This document shows positions 53,947 through 63,052 of a DNA stretch of 64,000 nt, in pieces. Every line of letters begins with the position of its first letter. Within the stretch, counting starts at the first letter, position 1. The notes below the pieces were generated by a model. The model ran no database searches. It was not told the DNA's origin and saw only the letters and a list, made by a program, of their open reading frames with translations. Both the position numbers and the translations under genes were made by a program. Origin of the DNA: Microbacterium rhizomatis (lineage in GTDB: Bacteria > Actinomycetota > Actinomycetes > Actinomycetales > Microbacteriaceae); assembly GCF_008710745.1 (NCBI RefSeq), contig NZ_VYSA01000001.1:372001-436000 (forward strand), read 5' to 3'.

Positions 53947-54860
53947 TCTGGGTCTCCTTCGAGCAATGCCGTGGCCGCTGCAAGGTCGTCGGGAGTCTTG
54001 ACCGCGACCGACGGGATGCCGCGCAGCGCGCGCTTGGCCAATCCCACGAGCGTACCCGCGGGAGCGAGCTCGATGATGCCCGAAACCCCTGCTTCGGCGA
54101 ACGACGACATCGACAGATCCCAGCGGACGGGTGAGGCGACCTGTGAGACGAGCGCATCCCGGAACGCCGCGCCGGAACCCACGACGGCGCCGTCACGGTT
54201 CGACCAGACCGTGACCCGAGGGTCGGCGACGGTGACGTCGGCCGCCGCTGCGCGGAGGACTTCGACGGCGGGTGCCATGTAGCGCGTGTGGAAGGCACCG
54301 GCGACCTGGAGTGCGATCACGCGCGTGCCCTTCGGCGGATCAGCAGCGAGCGCCTGCAGCGCATCGAGCGAGCCGGCGGCCACGATCTGACCCCCGCCGT
54401 TGTAGTTCGCGGGAGTGAGGTCGAGTTCTTCGAGACGCGAGACGACGGATGCCTCGTCCCCACCGATCACCGCGCTCATGCCCGTGGCCTCGGCGGCAGC
54501 GGCCTGAGCCATCGCCCGCCCGCGGATGCCGACGAGGCGCAGCGCGTCCTCATCGGAGAGGATTCCGGATGCGGCGGCCGCGGCGAACTCGCCGACCGAA
54601 TGGCCCGCGACGCCACCGAAGCCGTCGCGATTCGGCAGAGCGTTCCAGGAGAGGATGCTCGCCGCCACGATCAGCGGCTGTGCCACGTTCGTGTCGCGGA
54701 TGGCGTCGGCATCCCACGTCGTACCCGCAGCGATCAGATCGACCTCCGCCCACTCCGAGAACGCCTCTACACGTGCGCGTGCTCCGGGCAGTTCGAGCCA
54801 GGGTGCGAGGAAACCGGGCGTCTGGGAACCCTGTCCGGGGAAGACGGCAATGATCACCAT
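53943..54860 (-). CDS. fabD: Malonyl-CoA:ACP transacylase
   Basis: A 305-residue acyltransferase that loads malonyl groups on ACP. FPGQGSQTPGF is the N-terminal loop, GHSVGEFAA (86-94) carries Ser88, and GAFHTRYM carries the catalytic His. It is the first gene of the four-gene FAS-II operon. The upstream region has a CATAAT -10 box and a short inverted repeat that could bind the neighbouring FasR. Confidence 0.97.
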   Translation of the reverse strand: MVIIAVFPGQGSQTPGFLAPWLELPGARARVEAFSEWAEVDLIAAGTTWDADAIRDTNVAQPLIVAASILSWNALPNRDGFGGVAGHSVGEFAAAAASGILSDEDALRLVGIRGRAMAQAAAAEATGMSAVIGGDEASVVSRLEELDLTPANYNGGGQIVAAGSLDALQALAADPPKGTRVIALQVAGAFHTRYMAPAVEVLRAAAADVTVADPRVTVWSNRDGAVVGSGAAFRDALVSQVASPVRWDLSMSSFAEAGVSGIIELAPAGTLVGLAKRALRGIPSVAVKTPDDLAAATALLEGDPE

Positions 54861-54862
54861 CC

Positions 54863-54878
54863 CATCCTGTCAAGGATG
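54863..54878. promoter_or_regulatory. Inverted repeat at the fabD start
   Basis: CATCCT (54863-54868) and AGGATG (54873-54878) are separated by GTCA. It covers the last bases before the fabD ATG and the presumed ribosome site, so protein binding or folding here could block both transcription and translation. Confidence 0.45.
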
Positions 54879-54887
54879 AGTCGGCGG

Positions 54888-54893
54888 ATTATG
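54888..54893 (-). promoter_or_regulatory. -10 box of the fabD operon
   Basis: CATAAT on the minus strand lies 27 bases before the ATG in the 111-bp gap after fasR, giving the operon its own promoter in addition to read-through from aceE-fasR. Confidence 0.5.
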
Positions 54894-54971
54894 GCGATCG
54901 TGTCACAAGAATGCCGCGAAGCTTTGTGCGAGCCGCACATGCCGAGGAGGGAGTTGTCCCTCGTTCTCGGC

Positions 54972-56183
54972 CTAGCTGCGCCGCGTCGCCGGGGCACGCC
55001 GGCGCGCCGCGTCCGACCCGATCGAGCCCAGGATCAGTGCAGTCTGCAGGATGAGCGCCTCGCGCGGACCTGTCGCGTCCCACCCGATGACCTCAGAGAC
55101 GCGCTTCAGCCGATAGCGGACGGTATTGGGATGCACGAACAGCTCGCGTGCGGTGGCCTCGAGCGAGCGACCGTTGTCGAGGTAGCTCCAGAGCGTCGTC
55201 ACGAGATCGGCGCTGTGCGCCTGAAGGGGCCGGAAGATCCGCTCGACGATCGTCTGCTTCGCCAGCGGGTCGCCGGCGAGCGCGCGCTCGGGGAGGAGGT
55301 CGTCGGCTTCGACAGGCCGAGGGGCGCCCCGCCAGGCGCGGGCGACCGCGAAGCCCGCGAGCGCGGCCCGTGCGCTCTGCCCCGCGTCGACCAGGGCCGG
55401 CACGGCGGGGCCCAGTACGAGGTAGCCGGTGCCGAAGCCGGGCTCGAGCCTGCGTGCGATCTCGGCGAACGCGAGCTCGGGCTCGCCCTCTTCGCGTCCG
55501 GGTGTCTCCGCCCGCCCGATGACCAGAACGAGCCGTGACCCCTGCACGCCGATGAGGACGTCCACTCCGAGCTTGCGCGCCGTGCGGCGGAGCTGGTCCA
55601 CATCGAAGAGCGGGGGCGTCGTACCGACGAGAACCGACACCTCGCCGTGACCGTGCCAGCCCAGCGCGGCGATCCTGCTCGGCAGCTCCTCGTCGGCCTC
55701 GCCGGTGAGGATCGAATCGACGACGAGCGCCTCGAGGCGGGCATCCCACAGCCCCCTGGCCTCGGCCGCGCGTGCGTAGACGTCCGCCGCGGCGAACGCG
55801 ACTTCGCGCGAGTACAGCAGGATGGCCTCGCGAAGGTGCTCGCCCTTGCCGTGCAGGCGCTCCTCGGTGACCTCGACCGTCACCCGGATGAGCTGCAGCG
55901 TCTGCGTCAGGCTCACGCTGCGCAGCAGCTCGCGGGGCGCGGCGAGGAACACGTCGGCCGCGATCCACGGAGTGGAGTTCGGGTCGTCGTACCACTGGAT
56001 GAACGACGTGATCCCCGCCTGGGCGACGAGGCCGACGGCGGATCTGCGCGCCGGCGGCATCTCGGCGTACCAGGGAAGCGAGTCCTCGAGCCGCTGGGTG
56101 GTCGCCGTGGCGAGGTCGCCGGAGATGCGTCGCAGCCACGCGAGCGTCTCCGGCTTGTCCATCGTCGCCGGACCGTCTGCCAT
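54972..56183 (-). CDS. fasR: PucR-type regulator FasR of fatty-acid synthesis
   Basis: A 403-residue transcription factor. The C-terminal PucR helix-turn-helix has RSLEATARELFVHPNTVRYRLKRVSEV. A GGDEF-like middle domain (about 180-290) precedes it, and the N-terminal half has MPPARRSAVGLVAQAGITSF. The Streptomyces FasR, which activates the fabD-fabH-acpP-fabF operon, has the same architecture and lies beside that operon, as here. It starts 8 bp after aceE and so shares its transcript. The start is uncertain: ATG 56183 is used, but the in-frame ATG 21 bases downstream (MDKPETLAWLRR) is equally plausible. Confidence 0.93.
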   Translation of the reverse strand: MADGPATMDKPETLAWLRRISGDLATATTQRLEDSLPWYAEMPPARRSAVGLVAQAGITSFIQWYDDPNSTPWIAADVFLAAPRELLRSVSLTQTLQLIRVTVEVTEERLHGKGEHLREAILLYSREVAFAAADVYARAAEARGLWDARLEALVVDSILTGEADEELPSRIAALGWHGHGEVSVLVGTTPPLFDVDQLRRTARKLGVDVLIGVQGSRLVLVIGRAETPGREEGEPELAFAEIARRLEPGFGTGYLVLGPAVPALVDAGQSARAALAGFAVARAWRGAPRPVEADDLLPERALAGDPLAKQTIVERIFRPLQAHSADLVTTLWSYLDNGRSLEATARELFVHPNTVRYRLKRVSEVIGWDATGPREALILQTALILGSIGSDAARRRAPATRRS

Positions 56184-56191
56184 GTGCGGGA

Positions 56192-58918
56192 TCAGCTCTC
56201 GCCGCCCGCGTTTCCGCTGGTGCCGGCCGTCACGTCGTGCAGTCGGTAGCGGTCGATCGCCTGAGCGGCGAGGCTGCGATCCACCGCACCCTCCGCCGCG
56301 AGCGCCTGAAGGGTTCGCACGACCATCGAGGGTCCGTCGATCTTGAAGAAGCGCCGGGCCGCCGGCCGCGTGTCGGAGAACCCGAACCCGTCGGCTCCGA
56401 GCGTCCAGAAGTTGTTCTGCACCCACGGGCGGATCTGATCCTGCACGGCGTGCATGTAGTCGCTGACCGCGATCACGGGGCCGGGCACATCCCTGAGCTT
56501 CTCTGTGAGGTACGCCGTCCGCGGCTCCTCGTGCGGGTACAGGAAGTTGTGCTCGTCGGCGTCCAGCCCGTCGCGGCGCAGCTCGGTCCACGACGTGACC
56601 GACCAGACATCCGCCTGCACACCCCAGTCGTCCCGGAGCAGCTGTTGCGCTTCGAGCGCCCACGGCACGCCGACCCCCGACGCGAAGAGCTGTGCCCTCG
56701 GCCCGTCACCCTCCGCGACGGAGATGCGGTGGATGCCGCGCACGATGCCCTCGACATCCACGTTCTCCGGCTCGGCCGGCTGGACGTAGGGCTCGTTGTA
56801 GACCGTCAGGTAGTACATCACGTTCGGATCGGGGTGCTCGCCGCCGTACATCCGCTCGATGCCGGAACGCACGATGTGCGCGATCTCGTAGCCGTAAGCG
56901 GGGTCGTACGACACCGTCGCCGGGTTGGTGGAGGCCAGTAGGTGCGAGTGCCCGTCGGCGTGCTGGAGGCCCTCGCCGGTCAGGGTGGTGCGCCCCGCCG
57001 TCGCCCCGATGATGAAGCCGCGCGCCATCTGGTCGCCCGCAGCCCACTGAGCGTCGCCGGTGCGCTGGAACCCGAACATCGAGTAGAAGACGTAGACCGG
57101 GATGAGCGGCTCGCCGTGCGTCGAGTACGACGTACCCAGCCCCGTGAAGGCGGCGACAGCGCCCGCCTCGTTGATGCCGACGTGCACGATCTGACCCTGC
57201 GGGCTCTCCTTGTACGCCAAGAGCAGCTCGCGGTCGACGGACGTGTAGTGCTGCCCGTTGGGGTTGTAGATCTTCGCCGTCGGGAAGAACGCGTCCATTC
57301 CGAACGTCCGAGCCTCATCGGGGATGATCGGCACGATCCGGTGGCCGAAGTCCTTCGCCCGAAGCAGATCTTTCAGGAGTCGCACGAACGCCATGGTGGT
57401 GGCGATCTCCTGCGTGCCAGACCCCTTCTTGGGCAGCGCGTACGCGGCGTCATCCGGGAGAGTCAGCGGTGCGTGGGTCGCCGTGCGCGCCGGCACGAAC
57501 CCGCCGAGTGCGCGACGGCGCTCGAGGAGATACTGGATCGTCTCGTCCTGCGGGCCCGGGTTGTAGTACGGCGGCTGGTACGGGTTCTCCTCGAGCTGAG
57601 CATCCGTGATCGGGATGTGCATCGAGTCGCGGAACTGCTTGAGGTCCTCGAGCGTCATCTTCTTCATCTGGTGGGTCGCGTTGCGACCCTCGAAGTGCGG
57701 GCCGAGCCCGTAGCCCTTGATCGTCTTGGCGATGATGACGGTCGGCTGACCCTTGTGCTCGACGGCAGCCTTGTATGCCGCGTACACCTTGCGGTAGTCG
57801 TGCCCGCCGCGCTTGAGGCTCCAGATCTGGTCGTCCGTGTAGTCCTTGACCAGCGCGAGCGCGCGCTCGTCGCGACCGAAGAAGTTGTTGCGCACGTAGG
57901 CGCCGTTCTCCGTCTTGAACGTCTGGTAGTCGCCGTCCGGCGTGACGTTCATGAGGTTGCGCAGCGCGCCGTCGGTGTCGCGTGCGATCAGGTCGTCCCA
58001 CTCACGCCCCCACACGACCTTGATGACGTTCCACCCGGCACCGCGGAAGAAGCTCTCGAGCTCCTGGATGATCTTGCCGTTGCCTCGCACGGGGCCGTCG
58101 AGTCGTTGCAGGTTCGCGTTGACGACGAAGGTGAGGTTGTCGAGCCCCTCGTTCGCCGCGACCTGGAGCTGACCGCGGCTCTCGACCTCGTCCATCTCGC
58201 CGTCGCCGAGGAATGCCCACACGTGGGAGTCGCCCACGTCCTTGATGCCACGGTTCGCGAGGTACTTGTTGGTCATCGCCTGGTAGATCGCGTTGATCGG
58301 GCCGAGGCCCATCGAGACGGTCGGGAACTGCCAGAAGTCCGGCATGAGGCGGGGGTGCGGATACGAGGGGATGCCGTTGGGCGAGGCCGACTTCTCTTGA
58401 CGGAAGCCGTCGAGCTGGGCCTCGGTGAGCCGGCCCTCGAGGAAGGCCCGGGCGTAGGTGCCCGGTGACGCGTGACCCTGCACGAAGATCTGATCGCCGC
58501 CCGAAGGGTGGTCGGCGCCGCGGAAGAAGTGGTTGAAACCGACCTCGTACAGCGCCGCCGACGACGCGTAGGTCGAGATGTGGCCGCCGACCCCGATGCC
58601 CGGTCGCTGTGCGCGGTGAACCGTGATGGCCGCGTTCCATCGGATCCAGGCGCGGTAGCGTCGCTCGATCTCTTCATCGCCGGGGAAGTCGGGCTCGTTC
58701 TCGGGCGCGATCGTGTTGAGGTAGTCCGTCGTGGGCACCATCGGTACACCGAGGTGAAGATCGTGTGAGGTCTTCAGCAGGCTCAGCATCACCTCACGGC
58801 CACGGCCGTGGCCCTTGGCCGCGACCAGCTGCTGCAGGGATTCCTGCCACTCGCCGGTCTCTTCTGGATCGCTGTCGATGGAGCCCTGAGAGTACGGATC
58901 CTGATCGTGGACAGTCAC
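56192..58918 (-). CDS. aceE: Pyruvate dehydrogenase E1, homodimeric type
   Basis: A 908-residue E1 that decarboxylates pyruvate with thiamine diphosphate and passes the acetyl group to the E2 lipoyl domain. [21 protein letters not shown] and [14 protein letters not shown] (cofactor motif) are intact. [29 protein letters not shown] carries the second-half conserved region. The GTG at 58916-58918 follows AAAGG. A longer start at 59002 or 58990 would add [14 protein letters not shown], lies only 8 bases after a TAGGCT box, and cannot be excluded. It precedes fasR and the FAS-II operon, so acetyl-CoA supply and use sit together. Confidence 0.97.
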   Translation of the reverse strand: MTVHDQDPYSQGSIDSDPEETGEWQESLQQLVAAKGHGRGREVMLSLLKTSHDLHLGVPMVPTTDYLNTIAPENEPDFPGDEEIERRYRAWIRWNAAITVHRAQRPGIGVGGHISTYASSAALYEVGFNHFFRGADHPSGGDQIFVQGHASPGTYARAFLEGRLTEAQLDGFRQEKSASPNGIPSYPHPRLMPDFWQFPTVSMGLGPINAIYQAMTNKYLANRGIKDVGDSHVWAFLGDGEMDEVESRGQLQVAANEGLDNLTFVVNANLQRLDGPVRGNGKIIQELESFFRGAGWNVIKVVWGREWDDLIARDTDGALRNLMNVTPDGDYQTFKTENGAYVRNNFFGRDERALALVKDYTDDQIWSLKRGGHDYRKVYAAYKAAVEHKGQPTVIIAKTIKGYGLGPHFEGRNATHQMKKMTLEDLKQFRDSMHIPITDAQLEENPYQPPYYNPGPQDETIQYLLERRRALGGFVPARTATHAPLTLPDDAAYALPKKGSGTQEIATTMAFVRLLKDLLRAKDFGHRIVPIIPDEARTFGMDAFFPTAKIYNPNGQHYTSVDRELLLAYKESPQGQIVHVGINEAGAVAAFTGLGTSYSTHGEPLIPVYVFYSMFGFQRTGDAQWAAGDQMARGFIIGATAGRTTLTGEGLQHADGHSHLLASTNPATVSYDPAYGYEIAHIVRSGIERMYGGEHPDPNVMYYLTVYNEPYVQPAEPENVDVEGIVRGIHRISVAEGDGPRAQLFASGVGVPWALEAQQLLRDDWGVQADVWSVTSWTELRRDGLDADEHNFLYPHEEPRTAYLTEKLRDVPGPVIAVSDYMHAVQDQIRPWVQNNFWTLGADGFGFSDTRPAARRFFKIDGPSMVVRTLQALAAEGAVDRSLAAQAIDRYRLHDVTAGTSGNAGGES

Positions 58919-59010
58919 GGGAGACCTTTCGTCGTCTGGCAGATCATGCCAGGAGTTCACAACCGCACGGGTGCTGGGCTTGTTCGCCATGCACAAAAGC
59001 ACCGCCTCTC

Positions 59011-59016
59011 AGCCTA
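59011..59016 (-). promoter_or_regulatory. -10 box of aceE
   Basis: TAGGCT on the minus strand. It ends 8 bases before a GTG at 59002 in the aceE frame and 92 bases before the ribosome-site-supported GTG at 58918. It is back to back with the tRNA-Val promoter. Confidence 0.55.
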
Positions 59017-59082
59017 GCGAGTCGGATGCGTCGAGGATTCTCGCGCGCGACCTTGCGGAACCGCTATCGGGCTCGACGCTCC

Positions 59083-59088
59083 TAGACT
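59083..59088 (+). promoter_or_regulatory. -10 box of tRNA-Val
   Basis: TAGACT lies 10 bases before the tRNA 5' end. It would also drive the zinc-ribbon, RNase HI and polymerase genes that follow the tRNA. Confidence 0.65.
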
Positions 59089-59098
59089 GGGGGACGGA

Positions 59099-59171
59099 GG
59101 GCCTTTAGCTCAGCTGGTAGAGCGCCACGTTTACACCGTGGATGTCGTCGGTTCGATCCCGGCAGGGCCCA
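59099..59171 (+). tRNA. tRNA-Val (TAC)
   Basis: A complete 73-base cloverleaf. The acceptor arms are GGGCCTT and AGGGCCC, the anticodon loop TTTACAC has TAC, the T-loop is TTCGATC, and the discriminator base is A. CCA is not encoded. The next coding frame starts only two bases beyond it. Confidence 0.97.
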
Positions 59172-59172
59172 C

Positions 59173-59928
59173 GTGAATGCCAGCCCCGCAGATCAGCGCC
59201 GCCTGCTCGACCTCGCCGAGCTCGACGCGCGCATGAGCCAGTCCGATCACGCGCGGAAGAACCCGCCGCAGGCGGCCCGCGTCCACGACCTCATGGCCCG
59301 GCGGCAGGAGCTCTCGCAGGAGCTCGCTCGCCGACTCGGCACACGCGACGATCTTCGAACGGAGCTCTCGCGGATCGAGTCGGACGTGGCCGTCGTCGAT
59401 GCCCGCGCCGCCCGCGACGCCGATCGTCTTGCGACATCGAGCAACATGAAAGAGGCGCAGGGTCTCGAGAGTGAGATCGCGTCCCTCGCACGTCGCAAGA
59501 GCGAGCTGGAGGACGCCGAGCTCGAGGTGATGGATCGCCTCGAGCAGGCCGACGCCGCCGTCGTCGCGCAGGAGGCGCTGATCGCTGAGACCAATGCCGA
59601 GGGGGCTCTGCTGAGTGCGGAGGCCAAGCGCGTGATCGCCGAGGCGACCGCGGCGTACGACGCGGCATCCCGAGACCGCGCGGCGATCGCAGGCGCGGTC
59701 CCCGCCGACCTCCTCGCGCTGTACGACCGTGCGGCTGTGCGCAGCTCCGGCGCAGCGTTGCTTCGGCGGGGGACATGCGAGGGCTGCCGGATGGTGTTGG
59801 CGGGCACCGATATGCAGGCTCTTCGAGTCGCCGCTGAGGACGCGGTCGTGATGTGCCCCGAGTGCGGCACGATCCTGGTGCGCACCGAGGAGTCGGGCCT
59901 CGTAGGTTCCGCGAAGCCGGACGCGTGA
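59173..59928 (+). CDS. Coiled-coil zinc-ribbon protein (CT398-like)
   Basis: A 251-residue protein. A long Glu/Ala/Arg-rich coiled coil fills about residues 1-190, and a C-terminal zinc ribbon has Cys pairs in GTCEGCRM and VMCPECGTIL. Such proteins occur widely in actinobacteria beside RNase HI genes; no reaction is assigned, and nucleic-acid or protein scaffolding is likely. The GTG at 59173 begins 2 bases after tRNA-Val, so no ribosome site can precede it. Processing of the tRNA 3' end would leave a leaderless mRNA. A start at the internal ATG near residue 21 (MSQSDHARK) would weaken this. It overlaps RNase HI by 4 bases. Confidence 0.85.
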   Translation: MNASPADQRRLLDLAELDARMSQSDHARKNPPQAARVHDLMARRQELSQELARRLGTRDDLRTELSRIESDVAVVDARAARDADRLATSSNMKEAQGLESEIASLARRKSELEDAELEVMDRLEQADAAVVAQEALIAETNAEGALLSAEAKRVIAEATAAYDAASRDRAAIAGAVPADLLALYDRAAVRSSGAALLRRGTCEGCRMVLAGTDMQALRVAAEDAVVMCPECGTILVRTEESGLVGSAKPDA

Positions 59929-60368
59929 GTAGACGGCTGATCGTCGAAGCCGACGGCGGATCGCGGGGCAACCCCGGGATCGCGGCCGGTGGGGCGGTCG
60001 TCATCCATCCCGAATCCGGTCTTGTGCTCACCGAACTCGGGGTCTACGTGGGCATCGCCACGAACAACGTCGCCGAGTACCGGGGCATGATCGCCGGGCT
60101 CGGGGCCGCCTACGAGCGCGACCCCGAGGCATCCGTCCATGTGCGGATGGATTCGAAGCTCGTCGTCGAGCAGATGTCGGGCCGGTGGAAGGTGAAGCAC
60201 CCCGATATGCAGGTGCTCGCCAGAGAAGCGATGACGCTGATCGCGGGCCGCGATGTGACCTTCGAGTGGGTGCCGCGCTCGTCCAACAGCCGGGCGGATG
60301 CTGCGGCCAACGAGTCGATGGACTCGCGTCAGAGCTTCCGCCGGGACCTCGACGGTGGACGCGCCTGA
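59925..60368 (+). CDS. Ribonuclease HI-family protein
   Basis: A 147-residue RNase H-fold nuclease that removes RNA from RNA-DNA hybrids. VEADGGSRGNPG holds the first Asp, NVAEYRGMIAGL the Glu, VRMDSKLVVEQMSG the second Asp, and SSNSRADAAANES the last Asp region, so the four acidic residues appear present. In many actinobacteria this is the N-terminal half of a longer RNase HI/acid phosphatase, but here it stands alone. The GTG overlaps the previous stop and the following polymerase gene overlaps it by 14 bases. Confidence 0.93.
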   Translation: MSRRLIVEADGGSRGNPGIAAGGAVVIHPESGLVLTELGVYVGIATNNVAEYRGMIAGLGAAYERDPEASVHVRMDSKLVVEQMSGRWKVKHPDMQVLAREAMTLIAGRDVTFEWVPRSSNSRADAAANESMDSRQSFRRDLDGGRA

Positions 60369-62106
60369 GGCCACGGCGTGGATCGTCCTCGGTGGCGCCG
60401 GCGGGGCCACGGGGGAGCACGTCGAGGCTGTGGAGCTCGCCGCGGACGGCTCTGAGATCGCACGAACCCGACTCGGCGCGCACGCGCTCTCCTCATGGGT
60501 GCGGGACCGAGAAGGGGCCGCCGCTCCGCGATGGGTCTGGAACGACACCCCCGGGTGGTACGCCGGCCTGCTCGCCGATGGGGTGCGGGTAGGACGCTGT
60601 CACGATCTCAGGCTCGCCCACGCCATCCTCCGCGACGCCGTGTCGGTCAGGGAGGCGCCCTCGCTGCGCGCCGCGCATGAGTGGGACGGGGCGCCGGCCG
60701 AACCCACGGCATTCGACGCCGCTGCGACACTCTTCTCCCTGGAGGGTGACCGTTCGGGGTTCGCCACGGGGCCGCCGGACGGAATGGACGCCGCTCTGCA
60801 GGAATTCGAGCGCCAGCGCATCGCCGTCGCGAGGAGCGACGACCCCGCACGGCTCCGGCTCCTCATCGCGGCCGAGTCCGCGGGCGCGCTCCTGGCCGTC
60901 GAGATGCGCGCGGCGGGATTGCCCTGGGATGCGGTCGCGCACGATCGCCTCCTCACCGATCAGCTCGGTCCGCGGCCCGTCGCCGGTGCGGTGCCCCGCC
61001 GGATGCAGGAGGTCGCCGCCGAAGTGCGAAGCGCCCTGGGCGATCCGGCAGCCAGCCTCGATTCCCAGCCGAAGCTCTTGAGGTCGCTGCATCGCATCGG
61101 CATCCCCGCGGAGTCGACGAGTAAATGGGCACTGGCCGAGTACGAGCATCCGGTCATCGCGCCGCTCCTGGAGTATCGCCGCCTGTCGCGGCTCTACACC
61201 GCCAACGGCTGGGCGTGGCTCGACGAATGGGTGCACGAGGGAAGGTTCCGTCCCGTGTACGTGCCGGGCGGTGTGGTCACCGGCCGGTGGGCCTCATCGG
61301 GCGGGGGAGCGCTGCAGCTGCCTCGGCAGCTGCGCTCGGCGGTGCGGGCCGATCCCGGCTGGAAGCTCGTCGTGGCCGACGTCGCCCAGCTCGAGCCCAG
61401 GGTGCTCGCCGCCATGGCCAGCGACGGCGCGCTGGCGACCGCGGCGCGCGGGCGCGACCTGTACGTCGGCATCGTCGAAAGCGGGGTGGTGGCGACCCGT
61501 GCGGAGGCGAAGATCGCGCTCCTCGGAGCGATGTACGGCGCAACGACCGGCGACAGCGCACGGCTGCTCCCGAGACTGAGATCCGCCTATCCGCGCGCGA
61601 TGGCGCTCGTCGACGAGGCTGCACGCGTGGGCGACGATGGTGGGGTCGTGTCGACATGGCTGGGGCGTTCCTCGCCGCCGCCGTCGGCGAGCTGGCACGA
61701 CGTGCAGGCCAAAGCGAGTGATGTGGGCTCGTCGCGCGGCGATGAGGACCGTGCGCGTCGCTGGGCACGCGATCGCGGCCGCTTCACACGCAACTTCGTC
61801 GTGCAGGGCACCGCGGCCGAGTGGGCGCTGGCATGGCTCGCCGACCTGCGCGGACGACTCGCCGCGATGCCCCTCGCGAGTGAAGGTGACGCGGCGATTC
61901 GTTCCGGTCGAGTCTTCGCCCGGCGACCTCATCTGGCACTGTTCCTGCACGACGAAGTGATCGTGCACGTGCCGGAGCCGGCCGCACCCGCTGTGGCCGA
62001 TGCGGTCCGGGAGGCTGCTGACGCCGCCGCCGCCCTGCTCTTCGGTGCGTTCCCGATCGACTTCCCGCTCGACGTCCGTATCGCTGACACCGCCGACAAG
62101 TCCTGA
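60355..62106 (+). CDS. Family-A DNA polymerase-like protein (3'-5' exonuclease/polymerase type)
   Basis: A 583-residue protein related to the C-terminal part of DNA polymerase I. Motif A DVAQLEPRVLA (near residue 342), motif B with RAEAKIALLGAMYGA (near 380) and motif C LHDEVIVHV (near 531) are present. The N-terminal region, the place of the proofreading exonuclease in relatives, shows no clear D-x-E motif, so the exonuclease is probably degenerate. The role is likely gap filling or repair and could include primer removal together with the RNase HI. The GTG at 60355 overlaps RNase HI; an in-frame upstream extension is out of context. Confidence 0.88.
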   Translation: MDAPEATAWIVLGGAGGATGEHVEAVELAADGSEIARTRLGAHALSSWVRDREGAAAPRWVWNDTPGWYAGLLADGVRVGRCHDLRLAHAILRDAVSVREAPSLRAAHEWDGAPAEPTAFDAAATLFSLEGDRSGFATGPPDGMDAALQEFERQRIAVARSDDPARLRLLIAAESAGALLAVEMRAAGLPWDAVAHDRLLTDQLGPRPVAGAVPRRMQEVAAEVRSALGDPAASLDSQPKLLRSLHRIGIPAESTSKWALAEYEHPVIAPLLEYRRLSRLYTANGWAWLDEWVHEGRFRPVYVPGGVVTGRWASSGGGALQLPRQLRSAVRADPGWKLVVADVAQLEPRVLAAMASDGALATAARGRDLYVGIVESGVVATRAEAKIALLGAMYGATTGDSARLLPRLRSAYPRAMALVDEAARVGDDGGVVSTWLGRSSPPPSASWHDVQAKASDVGSSRGDEDRARRWARDRGRFTRNFVVQGTAAEWALAWLADLRGRLAAMPLASEGDAAIRSGRVFARRPHLALFLHDEVIVHVPEPAAPAVADAVREAADAAAALLFGAFPIDFPLDVRIADTADKS

Positions 62107-62153
62107 GACTCCGTCAGCGTCAATGGCCGCTTCGCCGAGCCACCCGCTTCCCG

Positions 62154-62214
62154 CCGAACCACCCCCTGTCTCCTGCGATCACAGGGGCGGCTCTGCACTG
62201 AGGGGGTGGTTCGG
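62154..62214. terminator. Hairpin with two competing stems
   Basis: The outer 14-bp stem CCGAACCACCCCCT (62154-62167) pairs with AGGGGGTGGTTCGG (62201-62214). CCCCTGT (62163-62169) can also pair with ACAGGGG (62181-62187), which uses some of the same bases. It lies between the convergent polymerase and LPXTG genes. Confidence 0.7.
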
Positions 62215-62281
62215 TGTGGGGGGATGGCGCACGCCGAGCGCCGGGGGCGGCCCGATCCGGCTCACCCCCGTGCGAACGAAC

Positions 62282-62923
62282 TCAGGCCCGTGAGCGCCGT
62301 CGAGCCAGCAGCACGACCAGTCCGACGACGACGATCGCGCCGCCTGCCACACCCAGCGGCAGCACCATGGAGCTCATCCCGGTGGCCGGGAGCGATCCGG
62401 ACGTCACCGCGGCGACGCCGGCCGGGTCGGTCAGGCACTGGGGCGTCGAGGGCGGATACGAGAGCGCCACGGTCAGCTGCGGGTTGACCCGGATCTCGGC
62501 CGTGATGCTCCCGCGCGTCCACGCGAAGTTGCCCGATGTCTTGACCCACTGGCCGTTCTCGAACGCCCATCCCGGCCAGCCGTTTCCGCGTCCGTCTGCG
62601 CCGACCGACGCACCGGGCCACAGGACCCGACCCTCGAGGTGGTTGTTCTGCAGCTCGCCCAGCGGGATCTCGGTGCTGTTGGTGCCGTCCGTCATGAAGA
62701 GCACGGCCGTGTGACCTGTCGACACGTTGGATGGATCCGTCAGCGTGACCGAGTAGTCGATCCACGGAGTGTCCGCCTCGCACTCGGCCATCGCGGTCGA
62801 CCCCGAGAGGCTCGCGGTGGTCGGTGGCGTCGGCGGATAGTCGTCATCGGCTGCGTAGGCAACCGACGGCACGGCCAGTACGGCCAGAAGTGAAATCCCC
62901 AGAATTGAAACGAATTTACGCAT
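62282..62923 (-). CDS. LPXTG-anchored surface protein
   Basis: A 213-residue exported protein of unknown binding role. A signal peptide covers residues 1-24 (RKFVSILGISLLAVLAV, ends VAYA). A Thr/Ser-rich beta-type domain follows with two Cys (48, 163) that could pair. The sorting signal LPATG (178-182), a hydrophobic helix and the charged tail RRRSRA form a standard sortase substrate. The ATG at 62921-62923 has a GGAGG site 8 bases upstream. No sortase gene is in this window. Confidence 0.9.
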   Translation of the reverse strand: MRKFVSILGISLLAVLAVPSVAYAADDDYPPTPPTTASLSGSTAMAECEADTPWIDYSVTLTDPSNVSTGHTAVLFMTDGTNSTEIPLGELQNNHLEGRVLWPGASVGADGRGNGWPGWAFENGQWVKTSGNFAWTRGSITAEIRVNPQLTVALSYPPSTPQCLTDPAGVAAVTSGSLPATGMSSMVLPLGVAGGAIVVVGLVVLLARRRSRA

Positions 62924-63039
62924 GATGATTACTGCCTCCCCAGGCATGCCGCTGTCTCCCCAGAAGACAGATCGGCAACCCCAGGCTAGCCCATCAGCGC
63001 GAAATCGCGCCTGGGAATCGCCAGCACGGGTCGCGAGGA

Positions 63040-63045
63040 TAGACT
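63040..63045 (+). promoter_or_regulatory. -10 box of rnpB
   Basis: TAGACT lies 7 bases before the first paired base of the RNase P RNA, matching the spacing of an RNA gene transcript start. Confidence 0.7.
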
Positions 63046-63052
63046 CGGCGAC

